This document shows positions 1-11,302 of a stretch of 64,000 nucleotides of DNA, one piece after another. Position 1 is the stretch's first letter; each line of letters starts with the position of its first letter. This DNA comes from Steromphala cineraria (Eukaryota > Mollusca > Gastropoda > Trochida > Trochidae): positions 44,618,662 to 44,682,661 of the forward strand of contig OU744724.1 of the NCBI GenBank assembly GCA_916613615.1, read 5' to 3'. The notes beneath the pieces were generated by a model that ran no database searches, was not told the origin of the DNA, and saw nothing but the letters and a program-made list of their open reading frames with translations. Both the position numbers and the translations under genes were made by a program.

Positions 1-584
1 TACGGAACCGGATTGAAATAATAGAAGGAATTACGAAGGTCCATTGGCGTGTTAGAGGGAACAGGCTGGACAATTGCTGTCTGATTTATAGCTGTTTTAG
101 AACCCTTTTTGTTTCAAATATTAATGTTTGAAATTTGATGGTAATTCCATGCATAAATATGCAAATAGTTTTATGAATCATCGCTGGTCGTCAAATAGCT
201 TGACAGTCTCCGAGACTGTCGATTTATGCAGCTCCACCCTCGAAGGTTTCTCATTCCAAAGTTTTAAATCATGTTTTTTCAACTAAAGCTATCAAAGCAG
301 CGTTAGCTGATGTAACGATTTGCACCACGAATAGCGGAAAATCGTAAAACGACAAGAAAAATATTCAACATTTGAAAAACGTCTTCGTCGCACGCAATTT
401 CATAACAAGTTGTTTCGTATTTTCATAAACGAAAGTGAAAGTGACATTGTGAGAATCTATAAAATATCCAAATCATACAAGATTCTACATTATTTTCAGA
501 ACAAGAGAAAAATAAGTTTGCCTTATACAATAACATGTTTAACTATCAATATTTCATGCATTGCTTAATATGCAGGCAATACAA
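1..584. other. A+T-rich noncoding DNA
   Basis: No supported gene, RNA or repeat family was recognised. A short palindrome with 8-bp arms (GACAGTCT / AGACTGTC, 3-base loop) lies at 202-220. The rest is A+T-rich sequence with frequent stops in all frames. Confidence 0.5.
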
Positions 585-910
585 TTAAGGGGCAGTTGCA
601 CAATGTTTTGAACGTATTATATTTTAAAATTTTCACAGATAATTGTACATTAATGTTAAATAAATTAAAATGTCATTATACAAACCAATCATCCATAGTC
701 AGAGAAAAAATTATGATTTTCACGTTAAGTCCATTGGCTGCCATTTTTTTGAACACCTTTAAGTCATTTTGTGTTTGCAAGAAAGTGAATCGGATGGCTG
801 AACTTTACATTTTATATTTGATTTATTACTGCTTCATTCAGTTTAAATAAATTTTCTTTCAATTGGAACACTATTTTCATTTTCCGTACATCACCTTATA
901 TTCCCCTTTA
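585..910 (+). mobile_element. TTAA-flanked MITE, copy 1 (damaged)
   Basis: This is a member of a dispersed family of about 360 bp, also found at 3120-3483, 20502-20861, 29889-30253, 56600-56963 and, truncated, 57320-57370. The left end begins TTAAGGGGCAGT, close to the family consensus TTAAAGGGGCAGTAGCACG. The right end stops at TATTCCCCTTTAATG, so most of the right terminal inverted repeat is missing. The interior shares the family's segment around GGCTGAACTTTACATTTTAT. A short open frame inside it (596-850) is a by-product of the element, since other copies do not keep it. No transposase is present, so the element is non-autonomous. Confidence 0.8.
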
Positions 911-1055
911 ATGCATCAACGTTATCTATACACATCTATACATGTTCATTGAGACCAGAGTGTATCAATGGTTGTGAACACGTTTAGATCATTTTATTAA
1001 ATAGTATGTTAGAAACAATAAAATGTTAAAACATATATACTACATCGAGTCTATG

Positions 1056-1777
1056 AATAACACCACCATTGGTCATTCGTAGCATAACACCACTATTGGT
1101 CATTCATCGCATAACACCAGCATTGGTCATTCATCGCATAACACCACCATTGGTCATTCATCGCATAACACCACCATTTGTCATTCGTAGCATAACACCA
1201 CCATTGGTCATTCATCGCATAACACCACCATTGGTCATTCATCGCATAACACCACCATTGGTTATTCACCGCATAACACCACCATTGGTCATTCGTAACA
1301 TAACACCACCATTGGTCATTCGTAGCATAACAACACCATTGGTCATTCATCGCATAACACCACCATTGGTCATTCATCGCATAACACCACCATTGGTCAT
1401 TCGTAGCATAACACCACCATTGGTCATTCATCGCATAACACCACCATTGGTCATTCATCGCATAACACCACCATTGGTCATTCATCGCATAACACCACCA
1501 TTGGTCATTCATCGCATAACACCACCATTGGTCATTCATCGCATAACACCACCATTGGTCATTCGTAGCATAACACCACCATTTGTCATTCGTAGCATAA
1601 CACCACCATTGGTCATTCGTAGCATAACACCACCATTGGTCATTCGTAGCATAGCACCACCATTGGTCATTCATAGCATAACACCACCATTGGTCATTCG
1701 TAGCATAGCACCACCATTGGTCATTCATAGCATAACACCACCATTGGTCATTCGTAGCATAACACCACCATTTGTCA
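1056..1777. repeat. 27-bp minisatellite, about 26 units
   Basis: This is a head-to-tail array of a 27-bp unit whose core reads CCATTGGTCATTC followed by ATCGC or GTAGC and ATAACAC. Two main unit variants alternate irregularly, and near 1650-1750 they form a short dimeric higher-order pattern (an AGCATAGCACC unit followed by an AGCATAACACC unit, twice). Because 27 is divisible by 3, the array is open on both strands: + reads repeating LVIHRITPP and - reads repeating NDQWWCYAM. Nothing outside the array supports a gene in either frame. Low divergence between units suggests recent expansion. Confidence 0.95.
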
Positions 1778-3119
1778 TACTTTAGACTATCACAACAAAC
1801 AAACAAACAGAAAATCAATACAACAACCATCACAAAGATTCAAAGGATACGCGTACAAACAAGAATTTAGACTTAAAACGAACAAAAAGTGTATCCATTA
1901 AAACAGTAAAAAAACGTACTTATTCCCAAGGAGGCTATCGAATCTTCGTTATTCTTTGTAATTGCGTGACTCTTCGATTCTTTTTGAAAACGAAGAGCCA
2001 TAAACTTGTTCAGTCGACAAGGAAAGAATAGAAAGCTTTTGTTGAAGTCTCTCATTTTCTCCCAATGTTTGTCTCATAATTTGAACAAACGAGGAAGCGT
2101 TAATGACCGGACGAGACCTCACACAGCCTACAGAGAGAAGCATGGCGAGTGAGTCACAGGACGGTCCAACTCAGTCCCTTCTCGTCATCCATATGGGCAA
2201 TACCTCATGCTTAAACATTTCCAAACATCTGGGCGTAAAAAACATAATATTTCACCCTCAAACGGTTTCTTTATAGCGCAAAGCATTGTTCCCATCCTTT
2301 AGACTAACGCTTGGGCTCTGAAATGAAATTTGGTCACTTAATTAAATCTAAAATTAGATAAATACAACGAAAAAGGAGAATGGAAAGAGATTTTTCATTT
2401 TATAAATTCTCTTATCTTTTTGTCGACTTGATAATGTTTTATCTTAGTATTAGATCTGTCTCGCATACTACTCTTACTAGTCACGCGAATAACGGACTGG
2501 CACTTGCTTATATGATATGTAACACTAAGGTTTAAGTTATCGTAATCGTTTGAGCAAACTTCAATACTCGGCATACCCGACAACATTTGAAAATTTATTA
2601 CGTACCTACATGTTTACATTTACACATGTATGTTTTTTTCTTAACTTTGAAGTTCACACTTTCTTGTGTTTGTGTCTAGTTTTATGAATCGTGTATGAGA
2701 GCGGCGTTAACATAAGCCATTATAGTTTGCTCGCCAATGTTTAATTCATTGTCTTCTTTGAAATATAAAAATTGTTTAAAACAAGTTATCGTTATAAGAA
2801 TGGGTTCGTATACGTTTAAGTTAAATTTATTGTGACATTTGTTGAAAAAAAGTAATGAAAATATCTACAAGAAATCATACTTTTGAAAGTTTTCTCGTTT
2901 ATTTGTGAATACGTTAATTTTTAAGTAACACAAGAGCAATTATCTACAAGTTAAGAGATTTAGCCTTTTTTAAAGTTGCGAGTTATCTGCACTTTCGGAA
3001 ACATTGGTATTATTTTTTGGCAAAATAAAGCATTCATTGACAAAGGAATAATTTGTTTCTTTTAGTCTTGGAAGAAGTCTATTAAGCTGGACACTTTTCG
3101 CTTTTTCTTATATATGTTC
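1778..3119. other. Noncoding spacer after the minisatellite
   Basis: A short CAAA-type simple repeat follows the array (about 1790-1808). The stretch 1949-2143 is open on the minus strand for 64 codons and has a mildly charged, helix-like reading, but it has no recognised domain and no clear splice context, so I do not call a gene. The remainder is A+T-rich with no recognised feature. Confidence 0.45.
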
Positions 3120-3483
3120 TTAAAGGGGCAGTAGCACGTTTTTTGATAATTTTACATTTTAAATATTTCACTTATAATTGTAAGTAAATGCTAAATGTAT
3201 CATATTGACAGTGTCAACAATCTCATTACACAAGCCAATCACCCATAGTCAGAGGACAAAGTATGAGGCTTCACATAAAACCCATTGGCGGCCATTTTTT
3301 TGTGAACACCTTTAATTCATTTTTGTAAGAAAAATTAATCGCATGGCTGAACTTTACGTTATATATTTGAATTATTATTGCTTCATTTAGTTTGAATACA
3401 TTGTCTTTCAATTGGAACCATTTATTTTCATAATCCTGACATCACCTTATATCCCCCCTATAAACGTGCTACTGCCCCTTTAA
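3120..3483 (+). mobile_element. TTAA-flanked MITE, copy 2 (complete)
   Basis: This is the clearest intact copy of the family. The left end is TTAAAGGGGCAGTAGCACG and the right end is CGTGCTACTGCCCCTTTAA, so the terminal inverted repeats are AGGGGCAGTAGCACG flanked by TTAA on both sides. TTAA target duplications are known for the piggyBac and Kolobok superfamilies. Which one mobilised this family cannot be decided from a non-autonomous copy. There is no coding capacity. Confidence 0.9.
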
Positions 3484-4080
3484 TGCACACATAAATTTAT
3501 TTTGTTAAAACAATTGGCTGTATGTAAACTCGTAACCAAAGATCGTATAGAACGACGAATATTACAAGGTGTTGGTTATCATAATATAAAATATACATTA
3601 AATCTAACGTATTCTTTTTTCGGTGAATACATGTAAGTTTGTGTATATTTAATAAAAAATGCAACAATTCTAATCGATTTGATAAAAAGGATCAAAATAG
3701 AGCGACTGTAAAATATTGTACAGAATACGCTTTCCCTTGCCAGGAAGTTAACTGAGCAACAATATCATTACGTTGACACTTACACATGGATCAGTTCAAT
3801 CTCTGTCACCCTACACATTCTGGTTATTGCATTAATTCTTAGACGGGCCAATCTCCTTTACAGTTACACGCAACATAAATAGGTATCATCTTATGAAATA
3901 ACCTTATGCATATGAAATGGACTTCTCAATTAGATATATAAGACTATGAATTAGGGATTCTTGTGACTGTACGACGACTCTAACCAATCCAGAATAGAGC
4001 TGAATTGTACATTTATAACATCGTCTTCTCATTAAGTGATAGATACATATCATGCATTTCAAATATTACGTTTTAAGGTT
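3484..4080. other. A+T-rich noncoding DNA
   Basis: No gene, RNA or repeat was recognised between the complete MITE copy and the short 10-bp repeat array. Confidence 0.5.
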
Positions 4081-4150
4081 AAATACTGTTGGATACTTTT
4101 AGATAATGTTAGATACTGTTAAATACTGTTAGATACTGTTAAATAAGGTT
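4081..4150. repeat. 10-bp tandem repeat, 7 units
   Basis: Seven consecutive decamers follow the pattern RRATACTGTT (AAATACTGTT, AGATACTGTT and close variants). The edges decay into similar sequence (AAACATCAGT after the array). Confidence 0.9.
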
Positions 4151-4389
4151 AAACATCAGTCTTAAAGAACTTTCAATTAACATATAGTGATTAAAAACGT
4201 CTGAATACAAAATGAAAAAGAAAAAAATATTTACCAGCCCTAGAAGACGGGGACAAAAGACAAAGAGACAAAAACATCCATGAAAGAACCATATCTAAAA
4301 GACGCAAATCCTTAACGCGTTTTCATTCTTAATAATATATCTCATTGTCTCTGTTATTTCTAACATGCTAACCAATAACAAATGGTACG

Positions 4390-5645
4390 CGAGCCAATAA
4401 TAAGAGACACGAGACATGGGGAAAAGAGACTATACAGATATTGGACAAGAGACAAGAGACACGGGGCAATAGAAAGATACAGGCGGTGAGAGACAAGACA
4501 TGAGATTAAAGACATGAGACAAGGGACAAAAATTAAGTAACAAGAAACAAATGAGAAGAGACATGGAACAAAAGACAAGAGTAGTGAAACTAGTGACAAT
4601 AGATATGAAACAAGGGACAAGAGACATTGAAGAACAAACATGGAACAAGAGACAAGAGACGTGAAACAAGAGACAAGAGACGTGAAACAAGAGACAAGAG
4701 ACATGGAACAAGAACAAGAGACGTGGAACAAGAGACAAGAGACGTGGAACAAGAGACAAGAGACGTGGAACAAGAGACAAGAGACGTGGAACAAGAGACA
4801 AGAACAAGAGACGTGGAACAAGAGACATAGAACAAGAGACATGGAACAAGAGACAAGAACAAGAGACAAGAGACATGGAACAAGAGACAAGAGACGTGAA
4901 ACAAGAGACAAGAACAAGAGACAAGAGACATGGAACAAGAGACAAGAGACGTGGAACAAGAGACAAGAACAAGAGACATGGAACAAGAGACAAGAACAAG
5001 AGACAAGAGACATGGAACAAGAGACAAGAGACGTGGAACAAGAGACAAGAACAAGAGACGTGGAACAAGAGACATAGAACAAGAGACATGGAACAAGAGA
5101 CAAGAACAAGAGACATGGAACAAGAGACAAGAGACGTGAAACAAGAGACAAGAGACGTGAAACAAGAGACAAGAGACATGGAACAAGAACAAGAGACGTG
5201 GAACAAGAGACAAGAGACGTGGAACAAGAGACAAGAGACGTGGAACAAGAGACAAGAGACGTGGAACAAGAGACAAGAACAAGAGACGTGGAACAAGAGA
5301 CATAGAACAAGAGACATGGAACAAGAGACAAGAACAAGAGACAAGAGACATGGAACAAGAGACAAGAGACGTGAAACAAGAGACAAGAACAAGAGACAAG
5401 AGACATGGAACAAGAGACAAGAGACGTGGAACAAGAGACAAGAACAAGAGACGTGGAACAAGAGACATAGAACAAGAGACATGGAACAAGAGACAAGAAC
5501 AAGAGACAAGAGACATGGAACAAGAGACAAGAGACGTGGAACAAGAGACAAGAACAAGAGACATGGAACAAGAGACAAGAGACGTGGAACAAGAGACAAG
5601 AGACGTGGAACAAGAGACAAGAGACGTGACATAGGAGACAAGTAA
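4390..5645. repeat. Purine-rich complex tandem array (GAGACAAGAGAC family)
   Basis: The array is built from short modules (AAGAGAC, AAGAGACGTGGAAC, AAGAGACATGGAAC, AAGAAC) that combine into units of about 21 bp and into irregular larger blocks. The block marked by GACATAGAAC recurs at about 4824, 5071, 5299 and 5464. The plus strand is almost free of T outside GTGG and ATGG. The left edge (about 4390-4620) is degenerate, while about 4630-5630 is nearly perfect, so the core looks recently amplified. Several long open frames on both strands (up to 475 codons on the minus strand, cysteine, leucine and serine rich) result only from the lack of stop triplets in the repeat and are not genes. Confidence 0.95.
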
Positions 5646-7039
5646 CATTGTACAAGAAAAAGAGACACGAGAAAGAAGAGATTAGTCTTCATTAAGATGG
5701 TAAGAGAGGCTCCCTGTAAAAGCCATCTGTTCAATGAGCTGATTATTTCTTTAATTGACGCTTGTTGACAGGCCTCATTCCGACATGGAGGAGCCGCGGT
5801 GTTGAGAGACGAGTTGTGTCTACAGAGAGACTGTATTGTCTCCTCTCTGTGAGTCACGGCTAGGAGTCACAGGTCTGAGCTGAGTCCGTCTCTCACAGTC
5901 TCATTGTCTTCTCCCGGTGCTTGAACATGCCGCAACACCGATCTCTTCCTTGGACTACACGCTTTTAGCTTGGAACACTGATTTTGGAGACTAATTAACG
6001 CTTAATGAGTCATGTGTACACGGCGACAACACGCATGATTCAAGAAATAGAGATTAATTGGTCCTAGACATTATACTTCAAATATAATCACCGTTTTAAT
6101 CATCACTGCAATTGATTTATGTTAGTTTTTTTCAATTTTGACTTGGATATATGGTATGTTGACTTAGAGGCAACAGAGAATGACAGTTATATGGGAGAAT
6201 GTATAAATTAAAACAACAGTTGCTTTGTACTGTTTCCGCACGAAGTGCAACTTTCTGAACTTTAGATACGAACTGAAAGTATCAATCTAGTTCATACCTA
6301 TTGTATTATCAATGCATCATGTCTATTGCATTAGTACTGACCTTTACACAAAAGAAACCATTTTCTTAAAAAATAATGAGGATCTTACCAGAAGTTTAAT
6401 TGTCAAACAAAGGCATTGACACAAATAAGTTAGGAAAGTGTCTCCGTCTTCATAAAGGCTTACATTTGAAGAACGTGTGACACATATCAGTCTTTTTGCA
6501 TTCCTCTCTAGTGCTGCATCCACAAACTTTGTTCACCTTTAAGCTTAAATATATTGAACTATTGATGTTGAACTGAACCAAGGGGCAACCGAAATATTCG
6601 ATATCACCTGGGACGATAGACCTACTCAAACTGTACCATTGTTCACCCTACAGTAACATTAGGCACTGCTATGGTTTGGAAGTGATGGGAATGTGAAAGG
6701 TTACAAGAAAGCGCCTTTTTTGCAGTTTGGTCATATACCTTCTGGTTTTTCCTTACACCAAGAAAATAATGTGTAAAATGCTTTGGGCATTCCTGATTGT
6801 GTTATGAAATGAATAATGATAACAATAATGACATTCATATGGCGTTATATCAAGGTACTAGAACCTGCATCATTACCTTGAAAGAATTGTACCAGTTAGC
6901 GTTAAGCGCGACCATGTATGTCCGTACATCGAGTGTTCAGGTACCAATTTAAACAGTTGGGTAGACTGAGTGCAATGTGGATGAAGTGGCATGCCGAAAA
7001 CGCAACATAGTCTGAGACGAAGGTCAAATGTTTAGGTGT
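5646..7039. other. Noncoding DNA after the purine-rich array
   Basis: The first 250 bases are less A+T-rich. They share scattered words with the DNA that follows the first minisatellite (CTACAGAGAGA, GAGTCACAGG, TGCTT.AACAT), possibly by chance. No gene or recognised repeat was seen in the rest. Confidence 0.4.
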
Positions 7040-7105
7040 CTTAACAGGGATTCGAACACGTACCTGTGGCGCGAGATGCCAACAAGCTACCCACTACATA
7101 ATTGT
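7040..7105 (-). mobile_element. tRNA-like SINE head or tRNA pseudogene
   Basis: On the minus strand the sequence has an A-box-like GGGTAGCTTGTTGG and, about 35 bases on, a canonical B-box GTTCGAATCCC. These are the two internal RNA polymerase III promoter elements. The acceptor and anticodon stems do not pair well, so it is unlikely to be a functional tRNA and is better read as the head of a tRNA-derived SINE. The 3' tail could not be delimited. Confidence 0.5.
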
Positions 7106-7343
7106 GTACCACGATATTATGAACTCCTTGCACTTTAAGTATCTTGATAAGTAACTCATTTTAACAATATGGGCAAATTTCATACTTAACAGTTAACCAG
7201 AACGGTTTTATGAATTTTGTAAAGAGATAGAAAATCAACATTTCGAAATTCAGTGTTATAACCCTTTGAAAAAAACCTCAACACTATTGATGTGCAGAGA
7301 AATTAAAACACATCTTCATTTTGTTCCTTTCATAATCTTAGCT

Positions 7344-7350
7344 CTTTATT
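7344..7350 (-). promoter_or_regulatory. Possible polyadenylation signal (AATAAAG)
   Basis: AATAAA occurs on the minus strand about 460 bases after the stop codon of the candidate terminal exon at 7808-7895. If that exon is real, this would define a 3' UTR of about 0.46 kb. In A+T-rich DNA the hexamer alone is weak evidence. Confidence 0.2.
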
Positions 7351-7807
7351 ATCTATTCATGAAGTAATACTCCCTTAAAGAAAAATCTGTATACAATGCC
7401 AATAAGTTTAAACTGACTGACAGACATTGTGGGTGAACGATCATACCGGTATGTGAATTTGGAAGGTAGATGGAAATTATGAAAATCAAGGGCGGTGTTT
7501 CGAACTTCGTCCAAAAGCTATACAAATCACAAATTAGCTTGGAACCTTGCCGAATTACCGTGCTTGCAGATCTAACATCACCTTTATATAGCAATTTCGC
7601 ATTTCAGTGACACTTGGGCGACCTTCAGTTTAACTAGCGGTAGACGGCCAGGACCAAGCGTGTTTGTATTGTTTTTTAAAGTGACGTCATCAAACCTTGA
7701 TGCAGCGTCCATTCGTGTTTACACTATGCAAATCTCGCTTAATCTCCTTCCTAACACTCCCATATTTTGGCAAGCCACAAAGATGGATTAAATAAAACAG
7801 CCTCACT

Positions 7808-7895
7808 CTAGCCTATGACCCTTACGGTTTCTTCTGGTTTGACGTCTTCGGCAACAATCACAATGCGGTTATCTCCCTTTTTGTAATAATTGTAA
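7808..7895 (-). CDS. Candidate terminal exon of the kelch gene (or of another gene)
   Basis: On the minus strand a strong acceptor (CTTATTTCCTTCAG, with a long pyrimidine tract) opens an 88-base exon. It has 1 base completing a codon, then 28 codons ending ...EETVRVIG and a TAG stop. The required upstream phase (two bases of a split codon) is what the kelch exon ending at 15662 supplies. A direct join would read SNVF, then C, then YNYYKKGDN. The encoded tail is acidic and basic with no recognisable kelch blade, and a full kelch propeller would need two or three more repeats. So it may be an alternative short terminus, the last exon after unrecognised intermediate exons, or an exon of a different gene. 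The call rests on splice signal and phase only. Confidence 0.3.
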
Positions 7896-8837
7896 CTGAA
7901 GGAAATAAGGAAAAGGATCGAAATAAACAAAGCGCCAAAACAGTGAGTCCTGATGTTTGTTTATTTATTTGGAACAAACAGCGAGTTTTGTAGCTCCCCT
8001 GACAGGTTCGAACGTAATGCTAAACAGCTTAACACAAACTAGAGAAACAACACTTCTTGTTTAAAGCGGCCTGGGATTAGCAAAGAGAAACTAACGTTTT
8101 CTGATTAGATCATTTTGAAAGCAAAGTGGGAATTATACAACTTGTGTAATTTTGTTGTTTTCATTTATGATTAATCAGTTGTCGCCTTAGTGACGCCTCC
8201 GTTTAGTCATGCTCGAGTCCACGTTGGTCGAATATACAAATGCGTCTATATGGTTTGTTCATCTGCTAGTGAATATGTACAAAGTGTCATTGTTGTTTGC
8301 AGTTTATGACCTATCCTCACTTGACAAAAAAACAAATATATATTGTCAAATGAGGTAATTGTATGCATGGTACATCCAATTCGTGTTATGCCCACGAACA
8401 TAACCTTTGAGGGGGTTTATCATATTTCACGGGTTCGAATCACTTGACACATTCCCTGCCTCGATCTTTTGCCAATACCAAACTTGATAACAATAATGGA
8501 TCTTTTACGTAGACAACGTCAATAAAAATATGATCTAAATATGTTTCTATGTCAAAGTAGAATATGATATATTGTTGGTTTGTTGAAGATATATGTGAGT
8601 TTGGACTTTTCCTCAGATCAGTTGTCAGCTTTGAAAGGAAACTAGCTGCTGGACAGTTCGCCTTTAAACGGTAACGGTGCATATAACTGTTGTAGAATCG
8701 AGAATTTACTTACTTCATTATTCTTTATTTAATCATCAACAAAGTTATCAGACTAAGCTTTATTCACAGGTTTGAATGAACAATGAATGACTCGAGAAGA
8801 GGATATCCTTGGTGGTTTGAAGCTAGACTTTACAGCA
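7896..8837. other. Noncoding DNA, probable intron of the minus-strand gene
   Basis: No exon or repeat family was recognised. CGGGTTCGAATCAC near 8430 resembles an RNA polymerase III B-box, but no A-box is found at the right distance. The 80-codon minus-strand frame at 8440-8682 shows no kelch or other motif. Confidence 0.4.
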
Positions 8838-9085
8838 TGGTCTGAGTGGGGTGGAAAATGTCGTCTGAGTGGGGTGGAAACTATCGTCTGAGTGGGGTTG
8901 AAACTGTCGTCTGAGTGGGGTTGAAACTGTCGTCTGGGTGGGGTTGAAACTATCGTCTGAGTGGGGTTGAAACTGTCGTCTGAGTGGGGTGGAAACTGTC
9001 GTCTGAGTGGGGTGGAAACTGTCGTCTGAGTGGGGTGGTCGTCTGAGTGGGGTGGAAACTGTCGTATGAGTGGGGTGGAAACTGC
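8838..9085. repeat. 23-bp minisatellite, about 10-11 units
   Basis: The tandem unit is TCGTCTGAGTGGGG followed by TGGAAACTG or TTGAAACTG. Variation is mainly T/G in GGGTTG versus GGGTGG, and one unit near 9030 is shortened. The sequence is G-rich on the plus strand, in contrast to its surroundings. Confidence 0.95.
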
Positions 9086-9995
9086 AGTCTGCTTAACACA
9101 ATGAGTTGGAGCATTCGCAGTTGCTGGTGTACGTCTGCTGTTCTGCGTCCCCGCTGTCTATACGCACTTTCATTAGTTCAAACTCTCGCAATCGCTTCTG
9201 AGCATACCATCAATTTGTCTCGATGCTCCCCTCTTTTACAAAATTCGTTTTTGACGTATGCAAGGATTTATTTAATTGAATATTAAGGTTTCATTCAAAG
9301 TTCATGGCATCGATGACATCTTCTTTGCCATCCCTTTGGATTGGTTTGATTTTTTTAATTAATGTCCTCTTTCTGTCAACATGTGACATATCAACCTCTT
9401 TTCTGTGTACTCATTTTAGTTGGGATAACATTTAATTCAACCAAAATACTGTTTACAAACTTTGTCCCTTCATTGTACAATGTATTTAACTAAACATTGA
9501 TGATTTATAAGCGAATGTTAAAATCTTAAAATTGAATGAGAAGTACACGTTATCATGAAAACTATTCTTCTAGTGAGAAACAACGAATGGCTATCTCAAA
9601 ACCGTGACTTGACTCAAGAATAAAGTCCAATATATACTACTTATTTAGTTCTATCAATACTTTAACTAATGTCAATAAAAATCTTTAAAAGGACAATATA
9701 ACAATTTTTTAAATTGTCCCAATATCTTAAAATCTATTTACTCACTTCCCATTTAATATGCCTATTTGGCTTACTGAAATATGAATTTACAACCATAGAC
9801 TCCCAACAGAAACAGGTAGATGGTACAACGATAGTAAAGAAGAAAGATTTCCATTCCATTCCATTTCTATTAATTAAAATACGAGGCTCACATAATTCTA
9901 TTTTGTCAATTTCTTAACAATGATAAATATCAATTTCTTCCAAACTATTTTTTTGAATATCCATCTTTAGACGAGTTTTTATTATTGATATCCTG
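9086..9995. other. A+T-rich noncoding DNA
   Basis: The 79-codon plus-strand frame at 9047-9286 starts inside the minisatellite and has no recognisable domain. No other feature was recognised. Confidence 0.45.
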
Positions 9996-11229
9996 TAAGA
10001 ACTAGATTAGCGTTTGCGGGATACCGCAAAAGCAGAGCAGCCCCGGAACTTTGGGTTTCGCCTTACCCTGTTCCGCCTTTTACAGGCCTCACCAAATTGG
10101 GAATTTTCTCGTGACCTTGACCTTTGACACTCAAGGTCACACAATCAATGAACACATTTCATTGAGTATAACATTATTGTAATGAAATAAAGTGTTAAAA
10201 ATACAATTAATCCATTTTCTCCATATATGTTGACCTTGCTGTGACCTTGACCTTCGACAGTTAGTACCCAAAACTTTTTGAAAATGTTGAACTTCTCAAG
10301 AGATAATATATACAAAATCTAAACTTCATAGCACAAAAACTTTTCAAGTTATTGTGTTTAGAAGGAATTGCAATAACTCATATCTCATGACCTTGACCTT
10401 TGACCTTCAAGGTCACACAATAATTGAACACTTTTTATTGAGTATAACAATCATGTATTGATTAAAAGTGATCATAGTTAAAATTAAGCATTTTCGCTAA
10501 ACCATGCTTAAGTCATGACCTTGCTGTGACCTTGACCTTTGACAGATTGTAGCCGAAACCTTTTCAAAATTTTTTACTTTTCCAAGGATGATATATACCA
10601 AGTTAGAGCTTCATAGCACAAAAACTTTTCAAGTTACCGTGTTTACAAAGAATTTTGTGGTGATTTTATAACTCGTGACCTTGACCTTTGAACTTGAAAG
10701 TGAACATGTCATAATGATTCCCTGGAAGTATTAACATTTAGACATGTTCATGAGTTCTGAAAAGCTAAATGGGATAAAGTTATACCCCAATTTAGTGCAT
10801 TTTGTAATAACTCATATCTCATGACCTTGACCTTTGACCTTCAAGGTAACACAATCATTGAACACTTTTTTTTGAGTATAACAATCATGTATTGATTAAA
10901 AGTGTTCATAGTTAAAATAAAGCATTTTCGCTAAAACATGCTTACGTCATGACCTTGCTGTGACCTTGACCTTTGACGGATTGTAGCCAAAACCTTTTCA
11001 AATTTTTTTACTTTTCCAAGGATGATATATACCAAGTTAGAGCTTCATAGCACAAAAACTTTTCAAGTTATCGCGTTTACAAGGAATTCTTAGTGTGAAT
11101 ACATAGCTCGTGACCTTGACCTTTGACCTTGAAAGTGAACATGTCAAAATCGTTCCCCCGAGGTATGAGGAGTAAGGTATGAATAAGAGTTCTGGAAAGG
11201 GGAAAAAAGTTATAGCTAGTAGTACGAGT

Positions 11230-11250
11230 GCGGCGGCGGCGGCGGCGGCG
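11230..11250. repeat. (GCG)7 microsatellite
   Basis: A perfect GCG/GGC run lies about 25 bases before the terminal hairpin of the repetitive element. It is an isolated G+C-rich spot in A+T-rich DNA. Confidence 0.95.
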
Positions 11251-11272
11251 ATGGAAACTTCACAAAAACTGA

Positions 11273-11302
11273 TAGCAGCCCCGTCCTTAGACGGGGCTGC
11301 TA
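11273..11302. repeat. Near-perfect terminal hairpin
   Basis: Arms TAGCAGCCCCGTC and GACGGGGCTGCTA (13 bp, perfect) surround a CTTA loop. It lies at the right end of the repetitive element and shares AGCAGCCCCG with the element's left part. No T-tract follows, and a bacterial-type terminator is not expected here. Confidence 0.9.

Noticed and set aside
596..850. 84-codon plus-strand frame
   Set aside because: It lies inside a MITE, and other copies of the family interrupt the frame.
1069..1833. Long open frames on both strands (238 and 246 codons) that look like repeat proteins
   Set aside because: They exist only because the minisatellite unit is 27 bp and lacks stops. Both strands are equally open and nothing outside the array supports a gene.
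1949..2143. Minus-strand 64-codon frame with a coiled-coil-like reading
   Set aside because: Short, without splice signals that place it in a gene, and without a recognised family.
4360..5857. Open frames up to 475 codons (cysteine, leucine and serine rich on the minus strand; TRDKR-rich on the plus strand)
   Set aside because: They are artefacts of the purine-rich tandem array. Several frames are open at once and the composition follows the repeat.
8425..8445. B-box-like CGGGTTCGAATCAC as a tRNA or SINE
   Set aside because: No A-box at the expected distance upstream, and no cloverleaf stems.
9047..9286. 79-codon plus-strand frame
   Set aside because: It starts inside the 23-bp minisatellite and shows no domain.
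11273..11302. Rho-independent terminator
   Set aside because: The window is eukaryotic and no T-tract follows. The hairpin is better explained as an element end.
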